From an uncultured Anaerosporobacter sp. (GTDB lineage Bacteria > Bacillota > Clostridia > Lachnospirales > Lachnospiraceae): DNA of 16,548 nucleotides. How positions within the stretch are numbered: the stretch's first letter is position 1; the number at the start of each line of letters is the position of its first letter. Below are positions 1 through 7,398 of this stretch, piece after piece. The stretch covers positions 1 through 16,548 of the forward strand of contig CALZJY010000012.1 in assembly GCA_945787925.1 (NCBI GenBank), read 5' to 3'. Position numbers and translations under genes: made by a program. The notes under the pieces were generated by a model. It had not been told where the DNA came from. It did no database searches and worked only from the letters and a program-made list of their open reading frames with translations.

Positions 1-3
1 CGA

Positions 4-79
4 GCCAAAGTCCTGCTTGCATGACCTTGGCGACTGTCGCGATAACGAGAGAAACCCGCAAAGCGTGTTTCTTCTCGTT
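4..79 (-). terminator. Hairpin cluster downstream of asnS, possible terminator
   Basis: Three adjacent inverted repeats fill the 79 bases after the asnS stop. Bases 4-12 pair with 23-31 with one mismatch. Bases 30-34 pair with 36-40 (GCGAC-T-GTCGC). Bases 44-59 pair with 63-79, giving about 15 pairs with one mismatch, one bulged T and an AAA loop. The last and largest is closest to the stop codon and is probably the asnS transcription terminator. It has no U-run on the minus strand, so intrinsic termination is not assured. The window edge hides what lies beyond. Confidence 0.4.
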
Positions 80-1474
80 CTATAGTTCGCAGTTGTTTAC
101 TGTACGAGGGAATGGAATAACGTCTCTGATGTTACCCATACCAGTTAAGTACATTACGCAACGTTCAAATCCAAGACCGAAGCCTGCATGGCGAACAGAA
201 CCATATTTACGAAGATCAAGGTAGAATTCGTAATCTTCTGGGTTAAGGTTTAATTCGTTCATACGAGCTACTAACTTATCGTAATCATCTTCTCTTTGGC
301 TACCGCCGATGATTTCACCGATACCTGGAACTAATAAGTCCATTGCAGCAACTGTTTTGTTGTCATCATTCATCTTCATGTAGAATGCTTTGATATCCTT
401 TGGATAATCTGTTACGAATACTGGTTTCTTGAATACTTCTTCTGTTAAGTAACGTTCATGTTCTGTTTGAAGGTCACATCCCCAGCTTACTTTGTATTCG
501 AAACGATCGTTTACTTTTTCAAGGATTTCAATTGCTTCTGTGTAAGTTACACGGCCAAATTCAGAACTTACTACGTTGTTTAAACGATTTAATAATTCTT
601 TATCGATGAATTGGTTGAAGAAGTTCATTTCTTCTGGAGCGTGTTCCATTACATAGTTGATTACGTATTTTAACATGCCTTCTGCTAAGATCATGTTATC
701 TTCTAAATCTGCGAAACAGATTTCTGGCTCGATCATCCAGAATTCAGCTGCATGACGAGTTGTGTTAGAGTTTTCTGCACGGAATGTAGGTCCGAATGTA
801 TAGATGTTACGGAATGCACATGCATATGTTTCACCGTTTAACTGACCACTTACTGTAAGGTTTGTCTCTTTACCGAAGAAGTCTTGTTTGTCATCTACTT
901 TTCCGTCTTCTGTCATTGGAAGGTTGTTCATATCAAGAGTTGTTACTCTAAACATTTCACCAGCACCTTCGCAGTCACTTCCTGTAATTAATGGAGTGTG
1001 TACATATACGAAGTTTCTTTCTTGGAAGTATTGGTGGATTGCATATGCGATTAAAGAACGTACTCTGAATACTGCTTGGAATGTATTTGTTCTAGGACGT
1101 AAATGTGCAATTGTACGTAAGTATTCTAATGTGTGACGTTTTTTCTGTAATGGGTAATCGCTTGTAGAAGCACCTTCTACCATTACTTCTTCTGCTTGAA
1201 TTTCGAATGGTTGTTTTGCATTAGGAGTTGCGATTAATTGTCCCTTTACGACAACTGCAGATCCTACGTTTAATTTTGCAACTTCTGCAAAGTTTTCAAT
1301 CTTGTCTGCACTGTAGACAACTTGTAATGTTTCAAAGAAACTACCATCATTTACAACGATGAAACCGAATGCTTTCTGATCTCTATTACTTCTAACCCAT
1401 CCTCCGATAGAAATGGATTTGCCAATATAATTTTCTTTGTTACGATATAGGTCGCGTATCGTTACTAATTCCAT
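80..1474 (-). CDS. asnS: Asparagine--tRNA ligase (class II)
   Basis: Cytosolic class II aminoacyl-tRNA synthetase that charges tRNA-Asn with asparagine, using ATP. The 464-residue length is normal for bacterial AsnRS. The N-terminal ~120 residues form an OB-fold anticodon-binding domain (GGWVRSNRDQKAFGFI). The catalytic domain shows the characteristic TGSDCEGAGEMF segment, the motif 2 region FRAENSNTTRHAAEFWMIEPE in part (FRAENSNTTRHAAEF), GIGEIIGGSQRE, and the C-terminal motif 3 segment GLGFERCVMYLTGMGNIRD followed by PFPR. This wording separates it from AspRS. ATG at 1474 is preceded by AAGGAG (1483-1488, complement). It is transcribed alone and away from padR, from a promoter near 1549-1576. 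It shows no sign of damage. Function is known from the family and the match is unambiguous. Confidence 0.97.
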   Translation of the reverse strand: MELVTIRDLYRNKENYIGKSISIGGWVRSNRDQKAFGFIVVNDGSFFETLQVVYSADKIENFAEVAKLNVGSAVVVKGQLIATPNAKQPFEIQAEEVMVEGASTSDYPLQKKRHTLEYLRTIAHLRPRTNTFQAVFRVRSLIAYAIHQYFQERNFVYVHTPLITGSDCEGAGEMFRVTTLDMNNLPMTEDGKVDDKQDFFGKETNLTVSGQLNGETYACAFRNIYTFGPTFRAENSNTTRHAAEFWMIEPEICFADLEDNMILAEGMLKYVINYVMEHAPEEMNFFNQFIDKELLNRLNNVVSSEFGRVTYTEAIEILEKVNDRFEYKVSWGCDLQTEHERYLTEEVFKKPVFVTDYPKDIKAFYMKMNDDNKTVAAMDLLVPGIGEIIGGSQREDDYDKLVARMNELNLNPEDYEFYLDLRKYGSVRHAGFGLGFERCVMYLTGMGNIRDVIPFPRTVNNCEL

Positions 1475-1500
1475 TTTGAATCTCCTTACCTGTCTAAATT

Positions 1501-1533
1501 CAAGTAATCTGAAACTCCTCGTCCGATTACTTG
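1501..1533 (-). other. Leader hairpin in the asnS 5' UTR
   Basis: Bases 1501-1509 (CAAGTAATC) are perfectly complementary to 1525-1533 (GATTACTTG), with a 15-base loop. It lies between the predicted asnS transcription start near 1542 and the start codon, and leaves the ribosome binding site (1483-1488) outside the stem. No T-box consensus and no U-run follow it, so this is not an obvious T-box or attenuator. It may stabilise the mRNA. Confidence 0.5.
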
Positions 1534-1548
1534 TATAGTATTACGTCC

Positions 1549-1576
1549 ATTTTACCATAAAAATGGTTGATTACAA
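1549..1576 (-). promoter_or_regulatory. Predicted asnS promoter
   Basis: Reading the minus strand: -35 TTGTAA (1571-1576), 16-base spacer, -10 TAAAAT (1549-1554) preceded by TG one base upstream (TGGTAAAAT, an extended -10). The predicted start is near 1542, giving a leader of about 68 bases to the asnS ATG. Confidence 0.6.
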
Positions 1577-1597
1577 GGCTTTCCCCTGTATTAGCTT

Positions 1598-1654
1598 TCA
1601 AAAATCAACTTTCCGATGCATATTTTTAATATTACCACGTAAATACCACTTCAT
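1598..1654 (-). CDS. Possible 18-residue small protein or leader peptide
   Basis: A short frame, ATG at 1652-1654 and TGA at 1598-1600, encodes MKWYLRGNIKNMHRKVDF, a basic peptide of 18 residues. It is supported by a strong Shine-Dalgarno on the minus strand (AGGAGGG followed by ACTAGTT and then ATG, a 7-base spacer). It lies upstream of the asnS promoter on the same strand, and downstream of the divergent padR operators. I see no clear -10/-35 of its own and recognise no family. It could be a real small protein, a peptide read from a promoter embedded in the PadR operator region, or a relic. The ribosome site is the only positive evidence. Confidence 0.3.
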   Translation of the reverse strand: MKWYLRGNIKNMHRKVDF

Positions 1655-1701
1655 AACTAGTCCCTCCTACAACCTTCCTTTATTTGTTATTAATTCCCAT
1701 A

Positions 1702-1723
1702 TACTACTTTATCTGTCGTAGTA
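1702..1723. promoter_or_regulatory. PadR-type operator 1 (upstream half)
   Basis: Inverted repeat TACTAC (1702-1707), 10-base spacer, GTAGTA (1718-1723). It lies in the -35 region of the predicted padR promoter. The TCGTAGTACTT block at 1716-1726 recurs exactly at 1762-1772 in operator 2. PadR regulators commonly repress their own operon, so this is the likely autoregulatory site. Confidence 0.55.
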
Positions 1724-1727
1724 CTTA

Positions 1728-1736
1728 TGCTATGAT
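1728..1736 (+). promoter_or_regulatory. Predicted padR extended -10 promoter
   Basis: TGCTATGAT fits an extended -10 (TG-n-TATnAT). There is no good -35, which is usual for extended -10 promoters. The predicted start is near 1743, about 60 bases before padR. It sits between two inverted repeats (1702-1723 and 1750-1770), so repressor bound at either would block it. Confidence 0.5.
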
Positions 1737-1749
1737 TACTTCATCAGAT

Positions 1750-1770
1750 GTACTACATCTATCGTAGTAC
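1750..1770. promoter_or_regulatory. PadR-type operator 2 (downstream half)
   Basis: Perfect inverted repeat GTACTAC (1750-1756), 7-base spacer ATCTATC, GTAGTAC (1764-1770). It lies just downstream of the predicted padR transcription start. Its centre is about 47 bases from the centre of operator 1. Confidence 0.6.
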
Positions 1771-1802
1771 TTTAACCTTGGCAAACGAAGTGAGGTGAAC
1801 CC

Positions 1803-2150
1803 ATGATCAGTAGTGATATCTTACGAGGATACAACGATCTCTTCATCCTTTCCTGTCTGCTAGACGGAGATTCGTATGGCTATGAGATTTCAAAGCAGAT
1901 AACGAACCTCTCTGGCGGAATGCACACGATTAAGGAAACGACGCTGTATTCTGCATTCAACCGCCTCGAAAAGAATGGCTACATTGTTTCCTACTATGGA
2001 GAAGAGACATTCGGAAGACGCCGTACCTACTACCATCTTACGAATGTCGGACTGGCTTACTATATGGAGAAATGCGCCGAATGGACGGAAACGAAAACCC
2101 TAGTATCTCATTTTATAAAGGAGCGTGTATGTATTGGAAACCATCATTAG
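1803..2150 (+). CDS. PadR family transcriptional regulator
   Basis: A 115-residue winged-helix repressor of the short PadR class (PadR-s2-like). Residues ~5-80 form the winged helix: FILSCLLDGDSYGYEISKQI, then a recognition-helix segment TLYSAFNRLEKNGYI, then a wing containing GRRRTYYHLT. The rest is a short dimerisation helix. ATG at 1803 follows GAGGTGA (1792-1798). Two TACTAC/GTAGTA inverted repeats upstream are probable operators. The stop lies 17 bases inside the next gene if that gene starts at the TTG at 2134, which indicates translational coupling. PadR/HAAS pairs usually respond to stress such as cell-envelope agents. The ligand here is unknown. Confidence 0.9.
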   Translation: MISSDILRGYNDLFILSCLLDGDSYGYEISKQITNLSGGMHTIKETTLYSAFNRLEKNGYIVSYYGEETFGRRRTYYHLTNVGLAYYMEKCAEWTETKTLVSHFIKERVCIGNHH

Positions 2151-3099
2151 TTATGTAAATAGTATGTTTCAACCTTATCCTGCTACGAAAGAGCTATTAG
2201 ACGCGAAAGAGAACATCATAAGTAACATGGTGGAGAAATACGAGGAACTGAAAAAGGAAGGGAAATCCGAACATGAGGCCATCGGCCTCGTAATCTCCGA
2301 GTTTGGCAGTATTGAAGAGCTGTTACAAGAACTCGGCATCCATACTGTCCCTACGGAAGACTCTGGCATGGCCGTATCTTTCGAACAGGCAAAGGAATAT
2401 ATTGCTGTAAAAGAGCGTTCCGGCTTCCTCATTACGATCGGCGTGGGATTCTGTATGTTTGGCCTTTGGATTGCACAAATCTTCGATGCCTTGACCGATG
2501 CACATATTCTAACTTCCTTTTTAGACTCCTCTGGAGACAGCATCTTTGGAATCGCTGGATTCTTAGGCTGTGTGGCAATCGGCGTGGTCGCATTCCTCTA
2601 TGCCGGCTCCTTATTAAAGCCGTTTTCCACATTGGAACATGGAGTGACCCTCGACCTTTCTACTGCCTCCTATCTTAAGGCCCAAAAAGAACGAGAAAGC
2701 CGCATGAATACACTCTTCATTGCCATTGGCGTGGTGCTCTGCATCCTTTCTCCTGTCGGTTTTTCTGCCGGGGAAGCCTTCCTTGGCTCTAGTAATGAGG
2801 CCATCGATGTGGCTACCTTCTTCTTGATCATTATCGCGGTACTTTTATTCGTAGCCGCAGGATGCAACAGCTGCAAATATGACCTGTTGCTAAAGACTCC
2901 AACCATGGCTAAAAAAGAACAACGCACTAACACCTTATATGGAACCATCAACGGATGCATCATGATGGCTGCCACTGCCATCTACCTTGTGGCTGGATTC
3001 TGCTTCCACAACTGGAATACGTCCGTGATTGTCTTTATCATAGGCGGCATCCTATGTGGAATCACCTCCACCATCATTTGGGCACTCAGTGCAAAATAA
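2134..3099 (+). CDS. HAAS-domain six-TM membrane protein, PadR partner
   Basis: Residues ~1-70 form a permease-prefix/HAAS-type helical domain (YEELKKEGKSEHEAIGLVIS, then EFGSIEELLQELG), typical of proteins encoded directly after a PadR regulator in Clostridia. The rest is hydrophobic, with about six predicted membrane spans near residues 96-115, 137-160, 192-211, 225-244, 268-289 and 296-318. It is therefore an integral membrane protein of unknown biochemical role, perhaps coupling a membrane signal to PadR. I choose TTG at 2134: AAAGGAG (2117-2123) lies 10 bases upstream, and the resulting N-terminus METIISYVNSMF fits the family. An in-frame GTG at 2125 is only 1 base from the Shine-Dalgarno. 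It overlaps padR by 17 bases. Confidence 0.75.
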   Translation: METIISYVNSMFQPYPATKELLDAKENIISNMVEKYEELKKEGKSEHEAIGLVISEFGSIEELLQELGIHTVPTEDSGMAVSFEQAKEYIAVKERSGFLITIGVGFCMFGLWIAQIFDALTDAHILTSFLDSSGDSIFGIAGFLGCVAIGVVAFLYAGSLLKPFSTLEHGVTLDLSTASYLKAQKERESRMNTLFIAIGVVLCILSPVGFSAGEAFLGSSNEAIDVATFFLIIIAVLLFVAAGCNSCKYDLLLKTPTMAKKEQRTNTLYGTINGCIMMAATAIYLVAGFCFHNWNTSVIVFIIGGILCGITSTIIWALSAK

Positions 3100-3117
3100 G
3101 TCTTCTTTATGATAGAA

Positions 3118-3163
3118 AGAACCCGGTACAGCCTCTTGTAAGCTGTACCGGGTTCTCGTTTTT
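3118..3163 (+). terminator. Strong intrinsic terminator between convergent genes
   Basis: A perfect 15-bp stem: 3118-3132 (A then GAACCCGGTACAGC) pairs with 3142-3156, with a 9-base loop. CGTTTTT (3157-3163) follows on the plus strand. It ends the padR-HAAS operon. On the minus strand the stem is followed by TTTCTATC, so it may also serve glpK, whose stop is at 3172. Confidence 0.9.
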
Positions 3164-3171
3164 GAATCACT

Positions 3172-4665
3172 CTATTCTTCCGCCCAAATGCAGGCACAAC
3201 GTACGGCCTTCTTCCAACCTTTCACCAATGCCTCCCTTGTCTCTGCATCCATCTGGTTAAAGAAGTCCCGCTCCTTCTTCGCATTTCGTTTGATTTCCTC
3301 TTTGCTCTTATAATATCCCGTTCCAAGTCCTGCAAGATACGCCACGCCAAGCGCCGTCGTCTCAATGACCTGTGGACGGATGACCTCTGCATTCAACAGG
3401 TTTGCCTGGAACTGCATTAAGAAGTTGTTGGCGCATGCACCGCCATCTACCTTCAATGTCTCAAGGCGCACTCCCGCCTCTTCCTCCATCGTCTTTAATA
3501 CGTCATACGTCTGATATGCAAGGCTTTCCACTGTCGCACGGATGAAATGCTCTTTGCTCGCACCTCTCGATAACCCAAACACGGCCCCCCTTGCATATGG
3601 ATTCCAATAAGGCGCCCCTAGTCCTGTAAACGCAGGCACCACATAAACCCCATTGCTATCTGGCACGCTTGTAGCATACTTCTCCGTATCCGCCGCATCC
3701 TTAATCAAACGAAGCTCGTCTCGAAGCCACTGAATGGCTGCTCCTGCTACAAACACGCTTCCTTCCAAAGCATATTCAACCGTTCCATCTATCCCGATTG
3801 CAATCGTCGTCAATAAGCCTTTTTTCGACTGTACTGCCTTCGTTCCCGTATTCATCAGTAGGAAACATCCCGTTCCATACGTATTCTTTGCCTGTCCCTT
3901 CTCAAAACAGCATTGTCCGAATAATGCCGCTTGCTGGTCGCCAGCTACCCCTGCAATGGGAATCCTTCCTCCGACTACGGATGCATCGGTATATCCAAAG
4001 ATCCCGCTAGACGACTTTACTTCCGGAAGCATGGAAGCTGGAATTCCTAGCTTTTCTAAGATTTCCTTGTCCCAGCAAAGCTCATGGATGTTATACATCA
4101 TCGTCCTAGAAGCATTAGTATAGTCCGTTGCAAAGATGGTCCCTTTCGATAATTTATACATCAGCCATGTGTCCACCGTTCCAAACATCAGCTTTCCTTC
4201 GTCCGCCAACGCTCTTGCTCCTTCCACATGGTCTAAAAGCCATTTTACCTTTGTTGCAGAGAAATACGCATCTGCGAGAAGTCCCGTCTTTTCCTTGATG
4301 ACTTGATCAAATCCCTCTCTTTTTAAACGTTCCACTTCTGGCGCCGTACGTCTGCATTGCCATACGATGGCATTGTAGATTGGCTCTCCCGTGGTCTTAT
4401 CCCATACGATGGTCGTTTCCCGTTGATTCGTGATTCCGATGGAATCGATTTGTGCGATTTCTAAGTCTACCCTTGCCTTCGCCTCAATCATAACGCTAAG
4501 CATGGAAGACCAAATCTCATTCGGGTCATGCTCTACCCATCCACTCTTCGGATAGATTTGGGTAAACTCCTTTTTCGCCTCCGAAATAATACGTCCCTTT
4601 TTATTAAAAATGATACATCTCGAACTTGTCGTCCCTTGATCTAAGGCCATAATAAATTCGCCCAT
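3172..4665 (-). CDS. glpK: Glycerol kinase
   Basis: FGGY-family carbohydrate kinase that phosphorylates glycerol to sn-glycerol-3-phosphate with ATP in the cytoplasm. The 497-residue length is the usual one. Diagnostic segments are the N-terminal nucleotide loop MALDQGTTSSRCIIF, TNQRETTIVWDKTTGEPIYN, NAIVWQCRRTA, GVAGDQQAALFGQ, the FGGY signature region TYGTGCFLLMNTG, and the second-half signature LKVDGGACANNFLMQFQANL. ATG at 4665 follows AAAGGAG (4673-4679, complement) at a spacing of 7. The gene lies 62 bases downstream of the group B-like hydrogenase on the same strand with no terminator seen between, so read-through is possible. A candidate extended -10 is present in the gap. No glpF or glpD/A neighbours are in the window. 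Confidence 0.97.
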   Translation of the reverse strand: MGEFIMALDQGTTSSRCIIFNKKGRIISEAKKEFTQIYPKSGWVEHDPNEIWSSMLSVMIEAKARVDLEIAQIDSIGITNQRETTIVWDKTTGEPIYNAIVWQCRRTAPEVERLKREGFDQVIKEKTGLLADAYFSATKVKWLLDHVEGARALADEGKLMFGTVDTWLMYKLSKGTIFATDYTNASRTMMYNIHELCWDKEILEKLGIPASMLPEVKSSSGIFGYTDASVVGGRIPIAGVAGDQQAALFGQCCFEKGQAKNTYGTGCFLLMNTGTKAVQSKKGLLTTIAIGIDGTVEYALEGSVFVAGAAIQWLRDELRLIKDAADTEKYATSVPDSNGVYVVPAFTGLGAPYWNPYARGAVFGLSRGASKEHFIRATVESLAYQTYDVLKTMEEEAGVRLETLKVDGGACANNFLMQFQANLLNAEVIRPQVIETTALGVAYLAGLGTGYYKSKEEIKRNAKKERDFFNQMDAETREALVKGWKKAVRCACIWAEE

Positions 4666-4698
4666 ATTCTAACTCCTTTACCCAAAACTCTTTCTTTT

Positions 4699-4707
4699 AT
4701 CTTATCA
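4699..4707 (-). promoter_or_regulatory. Candidate glpK extended -10
   Basis: On the minus strand TGATAAGAT fits an extended -10, with a predicted start about 27 bases before the glpK ATG. No good -35 is visible. Read-through from the upstream hydrogenase operon is the alternative. Confidence 0.35.
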
Positions 4708-4727
4708 CATTGAAACAATAAAATCCT

Positions 4728-6185
4728 CTATGGATGGATATGCATCTCTACCCCCTCTGCATGAAATGCCTGAATATTCTCTCTGATCGTCCTGTGGTCA
4801 GCCTTGGCAAGCAGCGTCTCTCGGTCTCTTGCCGCAACCTGGTCTCTCGCCACGGAGCCAGGCCCCTTCACACAGCCACCTTCACAAGCCATCCCTTCTA
4901 CGAAGTCTTCTGGAAGACGTCCGATCTTAAGGAGCATCAATGCCTTCTTACATTCTAACGCTCCATTGCACTGTTTCACCTTGATATCGGTATCTTCTCC
5001 TAGCTCTCCTAACACTTGCAGCACTGCCTTGGTCACGCCGCCAGACTGTGAAAACCGTTTTCCATAAATGCTTCCCTGCTGCATCTCTCCTTCATAGTTG
5101 GAAAACTCGATTTCTTTTGCTTGGAACATGGCATCTAACTCTTCAAATGTCAGCACATAATCTGCCGTCTTATCTGCTACATGGTCTAATACTTCCCCTT
5201 TCTTCGCCACGCATGGCCCGATGAAGACGACGATGGCATCCTCGTCCTGCTGCTTTAGATATCTTGAAATCGCAGCCATTGGTGAAACAGTAGTCGATAC
5301 GTGCTCTAATACGGCTGGATAATGCTTCTTTACAAGGTTTACAAATGCAGGACAACAAGACGTCGTCTTCTTCTGTCCTTCCTTTCTAGCCTCTGCCCAT
5401 TCCTTTGCTTCTGATTCTGCTACTAAGTCTCCCCCAAGCGCTACCTCGTATACATCCGTGAATCCTAAATCCTTGATTGCTTCTCGGAGCACTCCCATAC
5501 TGACATCCTTTCCAAACTGCCCTTCGATGGCAGGTGCAATGCAGGCGTACACTGGCTTTTTCGCATTGATCAAATTAATCACATCCACGATGAACGAACG
5601 CTCGCCAATGGCTCCAAACGGACAGTTTCCGATACATGCCCCGCATCGGATACACTTTGCCTCATCGATATGTACGATCTTATACTCATCCCATGTAATC
5701 GCATCCACCGGACAAGCCTTCTTGCATGGACGCATCAAATCGGCAATCGCATTATATGGACAGGCATTCGCACACTTGCCACACTCCTTGCATTTCGCAG
5801 GGTCGATATAGGCATGGTCTTTCGTCATGCTGATAGCGCCAAAGTTACATGCCTGCTGGCATTTCTTGCTGATGCATTTCCTGCAGTTGTCGGTTACCGT
5901 AAACCTGGTGATTGGACAACCCTCGCAGGCAGAGTTGATTACCTGGATGATGTTTTGATCCTGTTCTGCCTCGTTCGGTGCCTTGCCTTCTGCCAGCCTT
6001 ACCCTCTGCCGTATGATTTCCCGTTCTCTATAGATACAGCATCGAAACCTCGCCTGTGGTCCGGGAATCATCTGATAGGGAATTTGATCCCTTACTTCCT
6101 CTAACGTTCCCGCATATACCGCCTTTGCCACTTGGCATAGAACTTCATGCTTGATATTCCACAACTTTGCATTTTCCTCTAACAA
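4728..6185 (-). CDS. Group B-like monomeric [FeFe]-hydrogenase
   Basis: A 485-residue iron hydrogenase that should interconvert protons/electrons and H2, probably with ferredoxin. The ferredoxin region shows CxxCx4CxxxC at residues 101-113, CxxCxxCxxxC at 132-142, a C154xxxC158P pair and CxxCxxCxxxC at 178-188. The H-cluster domain carries L1 TSCCPAF (C277, the usual proton relay, and C278, a ligand), L2 GPCVAKK (C325) and L3 GMACEGGCVKG (C434, C438), so a full active site is present. The Ala-Phe after L1 Pro in place of Gly-Trp, GPC in place of MPC, and the lack of an N-terminal [2Fe-2S] domain favour group B over group A. The start is TTG at 6185, with GGGGGGAG five bases upstream just after the phosphatase stop. 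It is the last gene of the regulatory operon. It may be the operon's catalytic output, as proposed for HydA2 next to HydS in Ruminococcus albus. Confidence 0.9.
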   Translation of the reverse strand: MLEENAKLWNIKHEVLCQVAKAVYAGTLEEVRDQIPYQMIPGPQARFRCCIYREREIIRQRVRLAEGKAPNEAEQDQNIIQVINSACEGCPITRFTVTDNCRKCISKKCQQACNFGAISMTKDHAYIDPAKCKECGKCANACPYNAIADLMRPCKKACPVDAITWDEYKIVHIDEAKCIRCGACIGNCPFGAIGERSFIVDVINLINAKKPVYACIAPAIEGQFGKDVSMGVLREAIKDLGFTDVYEVALGGDLVAESEAKEWAEARKEGQKKTTSCCPAFVNLVKKHYPAVLEHVSTTVSPMAAISRYLKQQDEDAIVVFIGPCVAKKGEVLDHVADKTADYVLTFEELDAMFQAKEIEFSNYEGEMQQGSIYGKRFSQSGGVTKAVLQVLGELGEDTDIKVKQCNGALECKKALMLLKIGRLPEDFVEGMACEGGCVKGPGSVARDQVAARDRETLLAKADHRTIRENIQAFHAEGVEMHIHP

Positions 6186-6198
6186 CTATACTCCCCCC

Positions 6199-7371
6199 TT
6201 AATAATAGGTTACCGTAATTTCCTTCCCCATTGCCTTCACGGCCTCTTCCATCTGATGGACCAGATTCATTCGTATGCTTAAGTCAAAGGGAAGCTCTGG
6301 ATTTTGATGTGCCACATTGATCGCCCGTCCCACATACATCCGAAGGTCCGTACATTCCTCAATCAACATCTTTGCTACCATGGAGGCACCATTCTTCTTA
6401 TCTAGCTCTACAAAAAAGGATTCGTCCACCTCATTTTTTACATATCTCCTTAACAGCGTCAGCGTTCTCGACAAGGTAAGCACGCCCTCTGTCACTAAGT
6501 CGATTCCATCGATATAGGCAATCGGAGGAATCTTCGGATCTAGATAGTCTAACGTCGTACGTATCTTTTTGTTCGTCTCTCTCGATACGATATTGGCCGT
6601 CGTTCCCCCGCATACGATCCTCGTTCCCTCTCCTTCTAAGAAGTCCTTGATCATCTGTGCATCCTTTTCCTTCTCTACTGCTGGTCCTGTAAGCAGATGC
6701 ACTACTTTCTTATCCGTAACCTTTGCCACTGCCACCGTCGCATCGTCCCCAGGCGACTCCATATACAGCTCATTGCAGGCATCCGAAAGGGACATGACCA
6801 GCCGGTTTGCCGTAAAGCAAGTCGTGACTGCCTTGGTGGCATATTCCGCGATATTCTCCCAAGACCATCCAAAATTCAAGAGCTTTCCCACGCCTGCATG
6901 GACGACACCATCGCTCATAAGCACATAATAATCTCCAATTTCTACTTGAAATCGATATTCTCTGATTTTCTTCTTATGTATCATCCGCTCTTTATATGGA
7001 ATCTTCAACAAGCTTTTTTTCCGAAGACAGATACAGCTTGGATTATCAAACTCCACCAAATATGCCTCTCCCGTATGAAAAATTTGCAGGATGCTAAATG
7101 TGGAATATGCTACCTGTCTGACCTTGCACAAGGGAAGCGTCAGGATGATGGTCTCCACGCTGTCTTCCAACGATGCACCATTGCATAACATCGTTCCTAA
7201 GATTTTCGACGTGAGCGTCGCAAGGATATTCGCCTTTACTCCGCTTCCCATACCATCTGCCAGGATCAAGATATCCGAATCTTTCGTCTTTAATAGCTCC
7301 ACCTTGTCTCCACAAAGTTCTTCCTGGTGCTTGTTTAAGCTTTTGTATGAGATTTCTACATTTACTCCCAT
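6199..7371 (-). CDS. SpoIIE/PP2C-type Ser/Thr protein phosphatase
   Basis: Residues ~1-220 form a SpoIIE-like PP2C domain. Metal-binding signatures are LADGMGSGVKAN (D39, G40), LMSDGVVHAGVG (D154, G155) and PGDDATVAVA (D209, D210), with the expected spacing for a soluble phosphatase that removes phosphate from Ser/Thr with two Mn/Mg ions. Residues ~223-390 form a second region I cannot assign, with the conserved-looking segments CGGTTANIVSRE and YIDGIDLVTEGVLTL. There are no membrane spans, unlike sporulation SpoIIE. It sits 27 bases after the PAS-containing hydrogenase and 13 before the group B-like hydrogenase. This matches the phosphatase-linked sensory class of [FeFe]-hydrogenases. Its likely opponent is the RsbW-like ATPase at 11764-12189. 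The substrate is not evident. ATG at 7371 has only a moderate GAGAGG site 10 bases upstream. Confidence 0.88.
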   Translation of the reverse strand: MGVNVEISYKSLNKHQEELCGDKVELLKTKDSDILILADGMGSGVKANILATLTSKILGTMLCNGASLEDSVETIILTLPLCKVRQVAYSTFSILQIFHTGEAYLVEFDNPSCICLRKKSLLKIPYKERMIHKKKIREYRFQVEIGDYYVLMSDGVVHAGVGKLLNFGWSWENIAEYATKAVTTCFTANRLVMSLSDACNELYMESPGDDATVAVAKVTDKKVVHLLTGPAVEKEKDAQMIKDFLEGEGTRIVCGGTTANIVSRETNKKIRTTLDYLDPKIPPIAYIDGIDLVTEGVLTLSRTLTLLRRYVKNEVDESFFVELDKKNGASMVAKMLIEECTDLRMYVGRAINVAHQNPELPFDLSIRMNLVHQMEEAVKAMGKEITVTYY

Positions 7372-7398
7372 GTTCCCACGACCTCTCTTGTTTGTAAC

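Noticed and set aside
888..1136. Plus-strand open frame inside asnS
   Set aside because: Antisense to a highly conserved synthetase, with no ribosome site or recognisable protein.
1475..1560. T-box riboswitch upstream of asnS
   Set aside because: The leader is only about 68 bases, with no AGGGUGGnACCGCG-like block and no terminator after the hairpin.
2129..2155. ATG at 2129 as the start of the HAAS-domain protein
   Set aside because: It is out of frame and reaches a stop after nine codons; the in-frame TTG at 2134 gives the family-like N-terminus.
3172..4665. glpK as a working part of the hydrogenase regulatory operon
   Set aside because: Glycerol kinase has no known link to H2 sensing, the gap is 62 bases with its own candidate promoter, and the strong ribosome site suits an independent gene. 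Read-through remains possible.
5458..5811. Plus-strand open frame of 117 codons opposite the group B-like hydrogenase
   Set aside because: No family resemblance and no convincing ribosome site; it is antisense to a well-supported ferredoxin/H-cluster coding sequence.
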